This document shows, piece after piece, positions 1 to 7,272 of a DNA stretch of 64,000 bases. The notes under the pieces are model-generated. The model ran no database searches. It was not told where the DNA came from and was given only the letters and a program-made list of their open reading frames with translations. This DNA comes from Dyadobacter luticola. GTDB lineage: Bacteria; Bacteroidota; Bacteroidia; Cytophagales; Spirosomataceae. How positions within the stretch are numbered: position 1 is the stretch's first letter; every line of letters begins with the position of its first letter. The stretch covers positions 1,798,001 through 1,862,000 of the forward strand of contig NZ_VCEJ01000004.1 of NCBI RefSeq assembly GCF_005860805.1, written 5' to 3'. Position numbers and translations under genes: made by a program.

Positions 1-810
1 TATCTTCATCTAAACCACAAGGCAACACATTGGCTACTTCAACTTTCGGTGGTTGGATTGGGATTCGGCATGAATCTGCACAGCGCGGTCAAGGCCGGAA
101 GTCAAGGGCTGGGTTTTACTGTTATATCAATTTCTATGACCTTGCTATTTGGGTTAATTTTAGGTAAATGGATGGGTATCGACCGGAGAACCTCATTCTT
201 GATTTCCAGCGGTACTGCTATTTGTGGGGGCAGTGCCATTGCTGCCATATCACCGGTAATCCGCCCTGAGCAAAAACAGATTTCAGCTGCACTGGGATGC
301 ATTTTTATACTCAATTCTGCTGCATTGTTCATTTTCCCATGGATCGGTGCTGAATTAAACCTGACACAAAGCCAGTTTGGCCTTTGGTGTGCGCTGGCCA
401 TCCATGATACCAGCTCAGTGGTCGGGGCTGCCAGCAAATACGGGCCGCAGGCACTGGAAATAGCAACAACAGTGAAACTTGCCCGCGCCTTATGGATATT
501 ACCGGTAGCGTTTGTGGCGTCCCTGTTGTTTAAAAATAAATCCGGTAAGGTATCTATCCCTTATTTCATCGGCTTTTTTATCCTGGCAATGGTACTGAAT
601 ACATATGTCCCTCAGATAGCTTTGATCAGCCAATTCTTTATCAGAATAGCACACATGGGTCTGTCTCTGACGTTATTTTTGATTGGCGCGGGTTTGTCCA
701 GGCAGGTTTTACGCTCGATCGGAGTCAAGCCGATGCTTCAAGGAATTTTACTATGGACGGGTATCTCGCTTGCAGCCCTGTACGCCGTGATGCATTTTGC
801 CGGAGACTAA
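1..810 (+). CDS. YeiH-family putative sulfate/sulfite exporter (5' end cut by window)
   Basis: The reading frame is open from base 1, so the N-terminus lies outside the window; the GTG at 49 falls in the middle of the family's conserved LSVVGLGFGMN segment and is not a real start. The protein is a hydrophobic multi-pass membrane protein of the UPF0324/YeiH family. Visible landmarks are the glycine-rich GTAICGGSAIAA segment and HDTSSVVGAA, both typical of this family, and about seven or more membrane segments in the part seen. Members are annotated as putative sulfate exporters and are often next to sulfur genes or YeiE-type LysR regulators. The sulfite oxidase gene starts 80 bases downstream, which supports a role in exporting a sulfur oxyanion; the substrate is inferred. 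Confidence 0.85.
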   Translation, partial: YLHLNHKATHWLLQLSVVGLGFGMNLHSAVKAGSQGLGFTVISISMTLLFGLILGKWMGIDRRTSFLISSGTAICGGSAIAAISPVIRPEQKQISAALGCIFILNSAALFIFPWIGAELNLTQSQFGLWCALAIHDTSSVVGAASKYGPQALEIATTVKLARALWILPVAFVASLLFKNKSGKVSIPYFIGFFILAMVLNTYVPQIALISQFFIRIAHMGLSLTLFLIGAGLSRQVLRSIGVKPMLQGILLWTGISLAALYAVMHFAGD

Positions 811-890
811 TACAATGATCATCTACCTCTTAATTTTCGAGTATTGCCAGTTACCTAGGTATTTTATAAGATTTAAAATCTTTGCTTTTT

Positions 891-2132
891 ATGGAAATTA
901 AAGAAACACAAACCAGGCTCTTTGATCGCAGAGGGTTTCTTCGGACATCATCGCTGGCCACTTTGACAGGCCTGCTTGGAACCAATATCGTTTTTGCAGA
1001 CCGGTTGCCAAGGCACTATCTCCCAGTCGCATTTAACATCGACCCGATGGCCGACAAAAATAAAAACCTTGTCATCTTAAATGATAAGCCCTGGAATGTA
1101 GAAACCCCGGCCTACTTACTCGATGATGAGATTACACCTGCTGACAAAATGTTCATCCGCAATAATGGACAGATCCCTGCCAGTATTGATATTAAGAACT
1201 GGAAGCTGACTATCAAGGGTGAGTCCGTTAAAGCAGTTAAGTCTTATACGCTGGCTGATCTGAAAAGTAAATTCAAACCTTATACATACCAGCTTGTGCT
1301 TGAATGCGGAGGGAATGGCAGGGCGGGCTATTTTCCCAAAACGTCCGGCAACCAGTGGACTGAGGGCGGCATCAGCTGTGCGGAATGGACAGGCGTGCGT
1401 TTAAAAGACGTCCTTGCAGACGTGGGGATCACCGATACGGCGGTCTATATTGGATACTACGGACAGGACCTGCATTTGAACGGTGATCCCAATCAGGCTG
1501 TGATTTCAAGGGGAGTACCAATCAAAAAAGCATTAGAAGATGAAACATTGATTGCCTGGTCCATGAACGGCAAAGACATTCCATTGGTACATGGCTACCC
1601 GCTACGCCTGGTGATAGGTGGCTGGCCTGCATCGGTATCAGGAAAATGGCTTCACACAATCGCGGTGAGAAATAAAGTGCACGACGGGGCGAAAATGACC
1701 GGAAAAAGTTATCGGGTTCCCATCCATCCGGTGGCACCGGGCGTTGACCCCGATGAAAGTGAGTTCAAAATTATCGAGTCGATGCCAGTCAAATCGGTAA
1801 TCACGTACCCTAAAACCGGATTGGAAATGCCCCAGGCACAAAAACTGGGTGTTCGCGGCCACGCATGGGCGGGTGACAGAACGGTAAAACGGGTAGAGGT
1901 GTCGATCGATTTTGGCGAGACATGGATGAATGCTACTTTGAAAGACGCAAAGAACCGGCTTGCCTGGCAGCATTGGTCGGCCAATCTCGATTTCCCTATG
2001 CAGGGATATTATGAAGTTTGGGCCCGTGCAACGGATGACCAAGGGCGTTCGCAGCCTATGGTAATGCCTTCCTGGAATCCAGAAGGATATATCAATAATT
2101 CATGCCACCGGATTGCGGTGAAAGTGGTTTAA
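891..2132 (+). CDS. Tat-exported molybdopterin sulfite oxidase (SorA/SoxC-like)
   Basis: This is a periplasmic molybdenum-cofactor enzyme expected to oxidise sulfite to sulfate, or sulfane sulfur if it is SoxC-like. The N-terminus carries a twin-arginine signal (DRRGFLRTSSLATLTGLLG). The Moco ligand cysteine is in LECGGNGRAGY near residue 139, and the C-terminal third (about residue 290 on) is the dimerisation domain with the RGHAWAGD segment typical of the family. ATG at 891 was preferred over a TTG nine bases upstream because it leaves a compact Tat signal. A membrane-anchored cytochrome c follows after 12 bases and is the likely electron acceptor. SorA and SoxC are not separated with certainty by sequence alone. 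Confidence 0.9.
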   Translation: MEIKETQTRLFDRRGFLRTSSLATLTGLLGTNIVFADRLPRHYLPVAFNIDPMADKNKNLVILNDKPWNVETPAYLLDDEITPADKMFIRNNGQIPASIDIKNWKLTIKGESVKAVKSYTLADLKSKFKPYTYQLVLECGGNGRAGYFPKTSGNQWTEGGISCAEWTGVRLKDVLADVGITDTAVYIGYYGQDLHLNGDPNQAVISRGVPIKKALEDETLIAWSMNGKDIPLVHGYPLRLVIGGWPASVSGKWLHTIAVRNKVHDGAKMTGKSYRVPIHPVAPGVDPDESEFKIIESMPVKSVITYPKTGLEMPQAQKLGVRGHAWAGDRTVKRVEVSIDFGETWMNATLKDAKNRLAWQHWSANLDFPMQGYYEVWARATDDQGRSQPMVMPSWNPEGYINNSCHRIAVKVV

Positions 2133-2144
2133 ACAATTTCCGAC

Positions 2145-2660
2145 ATGCAGAGTATATTAAAAAATGGCCGATACTTGCTATTGTCAGCCGGAGTATTGAT
2201 GTGGTTGCTTTGTGCCTGGGTTCAAGTCCAGCCCAACCCAGGCAGCAAGACGTCGTCAATGTCAACGACAACAGAGACGCGCGCTGAAAAGGCACATGCT
2301 GAAGTCTACGTAAGAGCGACACCTGAACAAAATTCGAGCGCAGCTAGCTCAGACACAATCCGAAACGCGCAAGGAGTTTTGGTCGATGGAGAAAGTGGGC
2401 TGGCGCTCGGCGAAAACATGTTCCTGGTCAAGGCGCAATGCACCATTTGCCATTCGAGCAAACTGATTTTGCAAAGCCAGTTTGACCGTGACAAATGGAT
2501 CGAACGAATCCGGTGGATGCAGCGCACCCAGAAGCTCTGGGATCTGGGAGAGACCGAAAAGCCGATTTTGGATTATCTGGTAGAGCACTATGGCCCCAAC
2601 AAAACTGGGTTCGATGGCCGTCGGCTACCCCTTCCGGCACAAACCTGGTACAAGTTGTAA
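2145..2660 (+). CDS. Monohaem cytochrome c subunit for the sulfite oxidase (SorB-like)
   Basis: A 171-residue exported cytochrome c. Residues 8-25 form a signal or anchor helix, and the single haem motif CTICH is near residue 99 inside an ENMFLVKAQCTICHSS context. A methionine-containing IRWMQR segment downstream could supply the distal ligand. It sits 12 bases after the sulfite oxidase gene on the same strand, the arrangement seen for SorAB and SoxCD, so it probably accepts electrons from the molybdenum subunit and passes them to the respiratory chain. The start at 2145 gives a sensible signal sequence. Confidence 0.85.
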   Translation: MQSILKNGRYLLLSAGVLMWLLCAWVQVQPNPGSKTSSMSTTTETRAEKAHAEVYVRATPEQNSSAASSDTIRNAQGVLVDGESGLALGENMFLVKAQCTICHSSKLILQSQFDRDKWIERIRWMQRTQKLWDLGETEKPILDYLVEHYGPNKTGFDGRRLPLPAQTWYKL

Positions 2661-2704
2661 AGTATATTATCTGCCTAATGGCGCTAACCGCGTTAGCTGT
2701 ATTT

Positions 2705-4015
2705 TCAGTTACGACTTCTGATTCTGGTTGCAGAAAGTTTTTGGCCTGTGCTGCGTGCATACACAAGATGCTTGGCTTGGCCAATCTGCTGAGAACCGTA
2801 AATGCCGGAGTGGCCAGAGAAGAAATAGGCGACGATACAGGCAAGAGCTATGTAAACGCCACATTCGCTCCCAAATAGCTCCATCCCCATCAGCACACAG
2901 GCGAGCGGAGTATTGGCAGCACCGGCAAAAACAGCGACGAAACCCATGCCCGCCAACAAGCCAACCGGCAATGGGATAAAATAGGAAAGTGCATTACCCA
3001 ACGTGGCACCAATAAAAAACAGGGGTGTAACTTCACCCCCCTTGAAAGCAGCACCCAGGGTTACAGCGGTGAAGATTATTTTGAGCAAAAAGTCATAAGG
3101 TGGTATTTGCATTTGGAAGGATTCCAGTATCACCGGTATGCCAAGGCCGATATACCTGGTGCTACCCAATGCAAACACTGCCGCCGAAACCAGCGCGCCA
3201 CCAATCAGCGGTCGAAATGGAGGAAAACTGATGTATCGTTTAAAAAATCCTCCAATCGCATGTGTGAGGCTACTGAAAGACTTGGATGCGGCGCCGAAGG
3301 CTATTCCTGCAATAATTGCATACCCAATATTGGGGATTGACAAATCCGGTATTTCTGGGATGTGGTAGTGGGTATGCCCCACCTGCCATGCCCGGGTGGT
3401 CATATCGGCGAAGGTCGCGGCGGCGAATGCCGGAAGCAATGCATCGTACCGGATACTGCCGATTAAAAATACTTCCAGTCCAAATACCCCGCCTGCAAGA
3501 GGTGTCCCAAAAACAGATCCGAAACCGGCAGCAATTCCAGCAATCAGGATAAGTCTTCTGTCGCGTGGGCGCAGGCCTAAGATCCTCGTAAATTGATCTG
3601 AGATCGAGCCCCCGATCTGTAATGCCGTACCTTCGCGCCCGGCCGAGCCGCCAAAGAGGTGGGTAGCTATGGTCCCGATTAAAACGAATGGGGCCATTTT
3701 TAGCGAGATGATTTTAAATGGCCTGTTGATATTTTCAAGTAGCAGATTATTTCCCGCTTCAAGTTCTTTTCCAAAATAGTGGTACATACCGCCGATCATA
3801 AGCCCGGCAAGCGGAAGCAGGGCAACGATCCAGAGGTGAGTTTCACGATAGTGGGTAGCCCAATCCAGACAGACCAGGAAAAGCGCAGAGGCCGACCCGA
3901 CAAGAATCCCTACTAGTGCAGTAAGGATAAGCCATTTAACGGTAAAGAATGCGATGGGGTATTTCCAGAAAAGGAAAACCAATTTTTTGGAGAGACGAAA
4001 CCTTGAAACTGACAT
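2705..4015 (-). CDS. CLC-family antiporter, probably fluoride/proton type (CLC-F)
   Basis: A 436-residue membrane protein of the CLC chloride channel/antiporter fold. The family motif with the gating glutamate is GSAGREGTALQIGG (roughly residues 122-135). The usual N-terminal GSGIPE anion motif is replaced by GNNLLLEN near residue 85, a divergence expected for the CLC-F subclass rather than chloride antiporters. The decisive clue is upstream: a fluoride riboswitch lies in the leader, so the natural job is most likely fluoride export. The gene is convergent with the cytochrome c gene and divergent from the Crp/Fnr gene. Fold: sure. Fluoride specificity: strong inference from the riboswitch. 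Confidence 0.85.
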   Translation of the reverse strand: MSVSRFRLSKKLVFLFWKYPIAFFTVKWLILTALVGILVGSASALFLVCLDWATHYRETHLWIVALLPLAGLMIGGMYHYFGKELEAGNNLLLENINRPFKIISLKMAPFVLIGTIATHLFGGSAGREGTALQIGGSISDQFTRILGLRPRDRRLILIAGIAAGFGSVFGTPLAGGVFGLEVFLIGSIRYDALLPAFAAATFADMTTRAWQVGHTHYHIPEIPDLSIPNIGYAIIAGIAFGAASKSFSSLTHAIGGFFKRYISFPPFRPLIGGALVSAAVFALGSTRYIGLGIPVILESFQMQIPPYDFLLKIIFTAVTLGAAFKGGEVTPLFFIGATLGNALSYFIPLPVGLLAGMGFVAVFAGAANTPLACVLMGMELFGSECGVYIALACIVAYFFSGHSGIYGSQQIGQAKHLVYARSTGQKLSATRIRSRN

Positions 4016-4026
4016 TTATATATATA

Positions 4027-4112
4027 CCTATTAGTTGAACAAATACAATTTGATCCTAATAGGCGCCATCAGCCGTTTCGGGCGGTTTCCGCAGGAAGAC
4101 ACCATTTCCTGT
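4027..4112 (-). promoter_or_regulatory. Fluoride (crcB-type) riboswitch controlling the CLC gene
   Basis: Read on the minus strand, bases 4110-4093 form AGGAA, an eight-base loop ATGGTGTC, and TTCCT. A linker GGAAACC, a short GCC/GGC stem (4083-4081 with 4074-4072), the conserved TGATG, and GGCGCC (4067-4062) follow. The loop GGTGTC (4103-4098) pairs with GGCGCC over six pairs including two G-U, which is the pseudoknot of the fluoride aptamer; loop length and the order stem, AAAC, stem, TGATG, pseudoknot strand match the family. Downstream CCTATTAG (4063-4056), which overlaps the pseudoknot strand, is complementary to CTAATAGG (4034-4027), 11 bases before the start codon. This suggests translational control by masking the ribosome-binding region when fluoride is absent. 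Confidence 0.85.
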
Positions 4113-4133
4113 TATGAGGACAAAGATATAATT

Positions 4134-4155
4134 AAATCCTGCAAATGCAGGATTT
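4134..4155. promoter_or_regulatory. 22-base perfect inverted repeat in the CLC / Crp-Fnr divergent region
   Basis: AAATCCTGCA, AA, TGCAGGATTT: ten-base arms with a two-base spacer. It sits upstream of the riboswitch for the CLC transcript and about 100 bases before the Crp/Fnr gene. The arm length and spacing suit a dimeric helix-turn-helix regulator such as the adjacent Crp/Fnr protein, but there is no direct evidence which protein binds. Confidence 0.5.
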
Positions 4156-4252
4156 CCGGCGTTGATTCTATTTAATCCCCAAGCGCCTGGTGTTTGCACA
4201 AGAACTTAGCGTGAGAATGTTTAGTTGATTAATCCAACGACATTTATAGAAT

Positions 4253-4897
4253 ATGGAACCAACCCAGTCAATCATCAACTACCTGGACGCATCATTTAAA
4301 AGCTTTGAACCCGGGCTTCGAGACCGGATCGCCGAGGCAGGTGTCTTAAAGAATATCCCTGCCGGGGAAGTGATCATGAGGACGGGACAATACATAAAAC
4401 ATAGTGTCTTGATAGCCTCTGGGCGGGTAAAGCTGTACCGGGAGGGTGATGATGGGCAGGAAGTTTTCATCTACTACCTCGAAGAAGGCAATGCTTGCGC
4501 GTTGTCAATGATTTGCGCCACCAAACAAGAATCAAGCGAAATCATGGCCAAGGCCGTCGATGATACAACAATCATTGTGATCCCGATACGGATGATGGAT
4601 GAGCTGATGACTACCTATCGCAGCTGGTATTATTTCGTCCTGGAAAATTATCGGTCCCGCTTTGAAGAGCTGCTGACCGTCCTGGATAGCGTGATTTTTA
4701 AGGCGATGGACGAGCGCCTGGAATTCTATCTACGAAATCAATTTAAAAGCAAAGGCGTCGATGAGTTGACCATCACCCACCTTGAAATTGCCAACGACCT
4801 GAACACCTCCCGAGAGGTCGTTTCACGCTTGTTGAAGAAGATGGAGCTGAACGGAAAAATCAGACTGTTCCGTAACTCTATTGCCTGGGTGGGATAA
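4253..4897 (+). CDS. Crp/Fnr-family transcription regulator
   Basis: A 214-residue regulator with an N-terminal cyclic-nucleotide-binding-like beta-roll (about residues 20-130) and a C-terminal winged helix; the recognition region is ITHLEIANDLNTSREVVSRLLKKME near residues 172-197. The sequence ACALSMICATK carries two cysteines six residues apart, which could act as a redox or sulfur switch, but no four-cysteine Fnr iron-sulfur site is present. It is followed by a TauE exporter and the sulfur-uptake and persulfide genes, so it is the natural candidate regulator of that operon. The effector is unknown. Confidence 0.85.
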   Translation: MEPTQSIINYLDASFKSFEPGLRDRIAEAGVLKNIPAGEVIMRTGQYIKHSVLIASGRVKLYREGDDGQEVFIYYLEEGNACALSMICATKQESSEIMAKAVDDTTIIVIPIRMMDELMTTYRSWYYFVLENYRSRFEELLTVLDSVIFKAMDERLEFYLRNQFKSKGVDELTITHLEIANDLNTSREVVSRLLKKMELNGKIRLFRNSIAWVG

Positions 4898-4976
4898 ACA
4901 TGGTTTTTCCTTCTGTGATAAAAGTCACTTTCTGGCAACAATCGTATTGCTTGATTTGTGTGATTGATATCTGCAA

Positions 4977-5765
4977 ATGGAAATTATGGCTTATTTGGCG
5001 TCTGTGTTGATTGGTATTTCGCTCGGTTTAGTAGGCGGCGGAGGTTCCATCTTAACGGTGCCCGTGCTGGTTTACTTATTTGGTGTACCGCCATTGCTTT
5101 CTACTTCCTATTCCCTATTCATTGTCGGCTCTACCAGTCTGATCGGAGCAATTCGGAACTATAAAAACGGGTTACTGAATGTTCGCACCGCCTTATTATT
5201 CGGGGCAACTTCGGTTACGACCGTGTTTTTGGTCAGAAAATTTCTCATTCCTCAAATCCCAAACCAACTCTTTGAACTAGGAGACTTTCAGGTCACGGAG
5301 CCAATTCTAACGATGGCCTTGTTCGGGGTGTTGATGATAGCTGCATCAGTGGGCATGATAAAAGACAACACTCAGTCAGCCAAAAAGGCCCAGCGTCAAG
5401 GTCATAGTTTTTTCAAGCTCTTTGCATTCGGCACAGGCATAGGACTAACAACCGGGCTTCTCGGTGCCGGTGGAGGTTTTTTACTAATCCCAACACTGGT
5501 TTTGCTACTCGGGATGCCCATGAAGGAGGCAGTTGGAACATCTCTTTTGATCATTGCTCTAAACTCTCTGATTGGTTTTGCGGGTGATTTGGGGCATTTT
5601 CAAATTGATTGGGGATTTCTTCTGACCGTTACCAGTATTGCTATTGCCGGTCTTTTTCTCGGTGGATTGATTGGAAATTACCTTAATGTGGACCGTTTAA
5701 AGAGGGGCTTTGGTTGGTTTGTCTTGGTGATGGGCGCTTACATTATCATCCACGAATTCATTTGA
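4977..5765 (+). CDS. TauE/SafE-family sulfite/organosulfonate exporter
   Basis: A 262-residue polytopic membrane protein with the two internal repeats of the TauE/SafE fold. Each repeat opens with a glycine-rich signature: LGLVGGGGSILTVPVLVYL near residue 17 and TGLLGAGGGFLLIPTLVLL near residue 160. The family moves sulfite, sulfoacetate or related sulfur anions. It opens a same-strand run with a methyltransferase-like membrane protein, two YeeE/YedE halves and a persulfide dioxygenase, all about reduced sulfur, so removal of sulfite made by the persulfide dioxygenase is the likely role. Confidence 0.85.
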   Translation: MEIMAYLASVLIGISLGLVGGGGSILTVPVLVYLFGVPPLLSTSYSLFIVGSTSLIGAIRNYKNGLLNVRTALLFGATSVTTVFLVRKFLIPQIPNQLFELGDFQVTEPILTMALFGVLMIAASVGMIKDNTQSAKKAQRQGHSFFKLFAFGTGIGLTTGLLGAGGGFLLIPTLVLLLGMPMKEAVGTSLLIIALNSLIGFAGDLGHFQIDWGFLLTVTSIAIAGLFLGGLIGNYLNVDRLKRGFGWFVLVMGAYIIIHEFI

Positions 5766-5778
5766 TGGCGAATTATAT

Positions 5779-6228
5779 ATGAGAAAAAAGAAAGATCTCA
5801 TCTTCGTTGGTATTCAGCTTGCCTTATTTGGCCTATATGTGTTTTTACCCGCCGTCAGGATTTTCAAAATTTGGTCGGGTGTAAAACTAGTGGGAGTAGC
5901 GGTTGCCCTCACCGGAATGATCATGATTGTCACGTCAATGTTTCAGATAAGGAGAAGCCTTACACCGTTTCCATCGCCAGTGAAACGTGGGAAGCTTGTT
6001 ACAACAGGAATATATAAATATATCCGGCACCCGATTTATTCCGGCATTTTTCTTCTCACTTCCGGTTATGGTTTACAGGCTACAGATTCTCTTAGGGTCA
6101 TAATCAGCCTTGCATTGTTGCTGCTGTTTTACTTTAAGTCACGCTACGAAGAAAAGATGTTGGTGGCATTCTATGATGATTACCGGCAATATCGAAGTCA
6201 TACCTACCGATTTTTCCCTTTTTTATAA
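5779..6228 (+). CDS. Isoprenylcysteine carboxyl methyltransferase-family membrane protein
   Basis: A 149-residue integral membrane protein with about four helices. The hallmark is TTGIYKYIRHPIYSG (near residues 74-88), the SAM-binding turn shared by ICMT and phospholipid methyltransferases, followed by a C-terminal EEKMLVAFYDDYRQYRSHTYRFFP segment (given here in outline, residues about 120-148) typical of the same family. It is 13 bases after the TauE gene and 22 bases before the first YeeE/YedE half. Its substrate is unknown; bacterial homologues are common in metal and sulfur cassettes. Confidence 0.75.
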   Translation: MRKKKDLIFVGIQLALFGLYVFLPAVRIFKIWSGVKLVGVAVALTGMIMIVTSMFQIRRSLTPFPSPVKRGKLVTTGIYKYIRHPIYSGIFLLTSGYGLQATDSLRVIISLALLLLFYFKSRYEEKMLVAFYDDYRQYRSHTYRFFPFL

Positions 6229-6250
6229 TAATGTCACACAATTGATTTTT

Positions 6251-6814
6251 ATGCTTGATCTAATCCGCCAACCTTGGCCCTGGTATGCTTCGGGCTTTGC
6301 CATTTCCGCCATCATGGTTTTGCTACTCTATTTTGGAAAGTCTTTCGGGTTTTCTTCCAACCTGCGGACAATTTGCTCGATGGCCGGGGCCGGCAGTAAG
6401 TCAGACTTTTTTGACTTTGACTGGAAGGGTGAAATCTGGAACCTTCTGTTCCTGGTAGGTTCAATCCTTGGCGGCTATATCGTCTCGGTATGGCTTAATA
6501 GCCCAGCTCCGCTTCAATTGTCTGAGACAACTATTACCGATTTGCATAAACTTGGCATAAGCTTCGATGGGGGCCTGAACCCTGATCAGCTATTCGGCCG
6601 TCAAATTCTATCGTCTCCAAAAACAATTCTGCTTCTTTTGGCTGGCGGCGTGCTGGTTGGATTTGGATCCAGATATGCAGGTGGATGTACATCAGGTCAC
6701 GCAATCAGCGGGCTATCAAACCTTCAAATTCCGTCCCTGATCGCAGTGGTGGGTTTTTTCATTGGCGGGCTTGCCATGACCCACCTTATTTTTCCTGTTC
6801 TTTTCAAGTTATGA
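6251..6814 (+). CDS. YeeE/YedE-type thiosulfate transporter, first half (TsuA-like)
   Basis: A 187-residue membrane protein corresponding to the N-terminal half of YeeE/YedE (TsuA), which imports thiosulfate. The conserved cysteine lies in SRYAGGCTSGHAISGLS near residue 148, matching the hydrogen-bonding cysteine pathway of the family. ATG at 6251 was chosen because upstream codons in this frame overlap the preceding methyltransferase gene and give no membrane segment. Its stop overlaps the start of the second half by four bases (ATGA), implying coupled translation and an equimolar complex. Confidence 0.85.
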   Translation: MLDLIRQPWPWYASGFAISAIMVLLLYFGKSFGFSSNLRTICSMAGAGSKSDFFDFDWKGEIWNLLFLVGSILGGYIVSVWLNSPAPLQLSETTITDLHKLGISFDGGLNPDQLFGRQILSSPKTILLLLAGGVLVGFGSRYAGGCTSGHAISGLSNLQIPSLIAVVGFFIGGLAMTHLIFPVLFKL

Positions 6815-7224
6815 AAGCTTTAAAATTTATAGTTACCGGAGTACTTTTTGGCATAGTGATGGCTAAATCCGAGGCCGTCTCCTGGTACAGGATTCAGGAA
6901 ATGTTCCGCTTTCAGTCATTTCATATGTTCGGCATAATCGGTACAGCGCTATTGGTCGGCATTGTCGCCGTCTTTATGATCAAACGTTATCACATTAAAG
7001 ATTACAGCGGCAATCCAATCACATTTCACGACAAAACCGGCCGTTGGCTACGGTATTTGCTCGGGGGTATCATTTTTGGTTTGGGATGGGCGTTGACCGG
7101 GGCTTGTCCGGGACCTATGTTCGTAAACCTGGGGTTTGGTTATTGGTCGATGCTGATCGTGATATCGGGGGCATTGGCCGGAACATTCTTGTATGGCCTG
7201 GTCAGGCGATGGTTACCTCACTAA
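6811..7224 (+). CDS. YeeE/YedE-type thiosulfate transporter, second half (TsuA-like)
   Basis: A 137-residue partner of the preceding gene. It has about four membrane segments and the second conserved cysteine motif, WALTGACPGPMFVNLG near residue 98, equivalent to the C-terminal repeat of full-length YeeE. The start ATG at 6811 overlaps the previous stop. In many Bacteroidota and some Proteobacteria the transporter is encoded as two half-size proteins; here the pair precedes a persulfide dioxygenase/rhodanese, so imported thiosulfate or other sulfane sulfur probably feeds that enzyme. Confidence 0.85.
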   Translation: MKALKFIVTGVLFGIVMAKSEAVSWYRIQEMFRFQSFHMFGIIGTALLVGIVAVFMIKRYHIKDYSGNPITFHDKTGRWLRYLLGGIIFGLGWALTGACPGPMFVNLGFGYWSMLIVISGALAGTFLYGLVRRWLPH

Positions 7225-7272
7225 TCCTTCCTCAACATTAGATTTTACATTTTTGAAATAAAAAAGAGAATC

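Noticed and set aside
49..810. GTG at 49 as the start of the YeiH gene
   Set aside because: The frame is open to base 1 and the GTG falls inside a conserved membrane segment, so the gene is simply cut by the window.
6110..6814. Long N-terminal extension of the first thiosulfate-transporter half
   Set aside because: The extension overlaps the methyltransferase-like gene and encodes Cys-rich nonsense; ATG 6251 fits the family.
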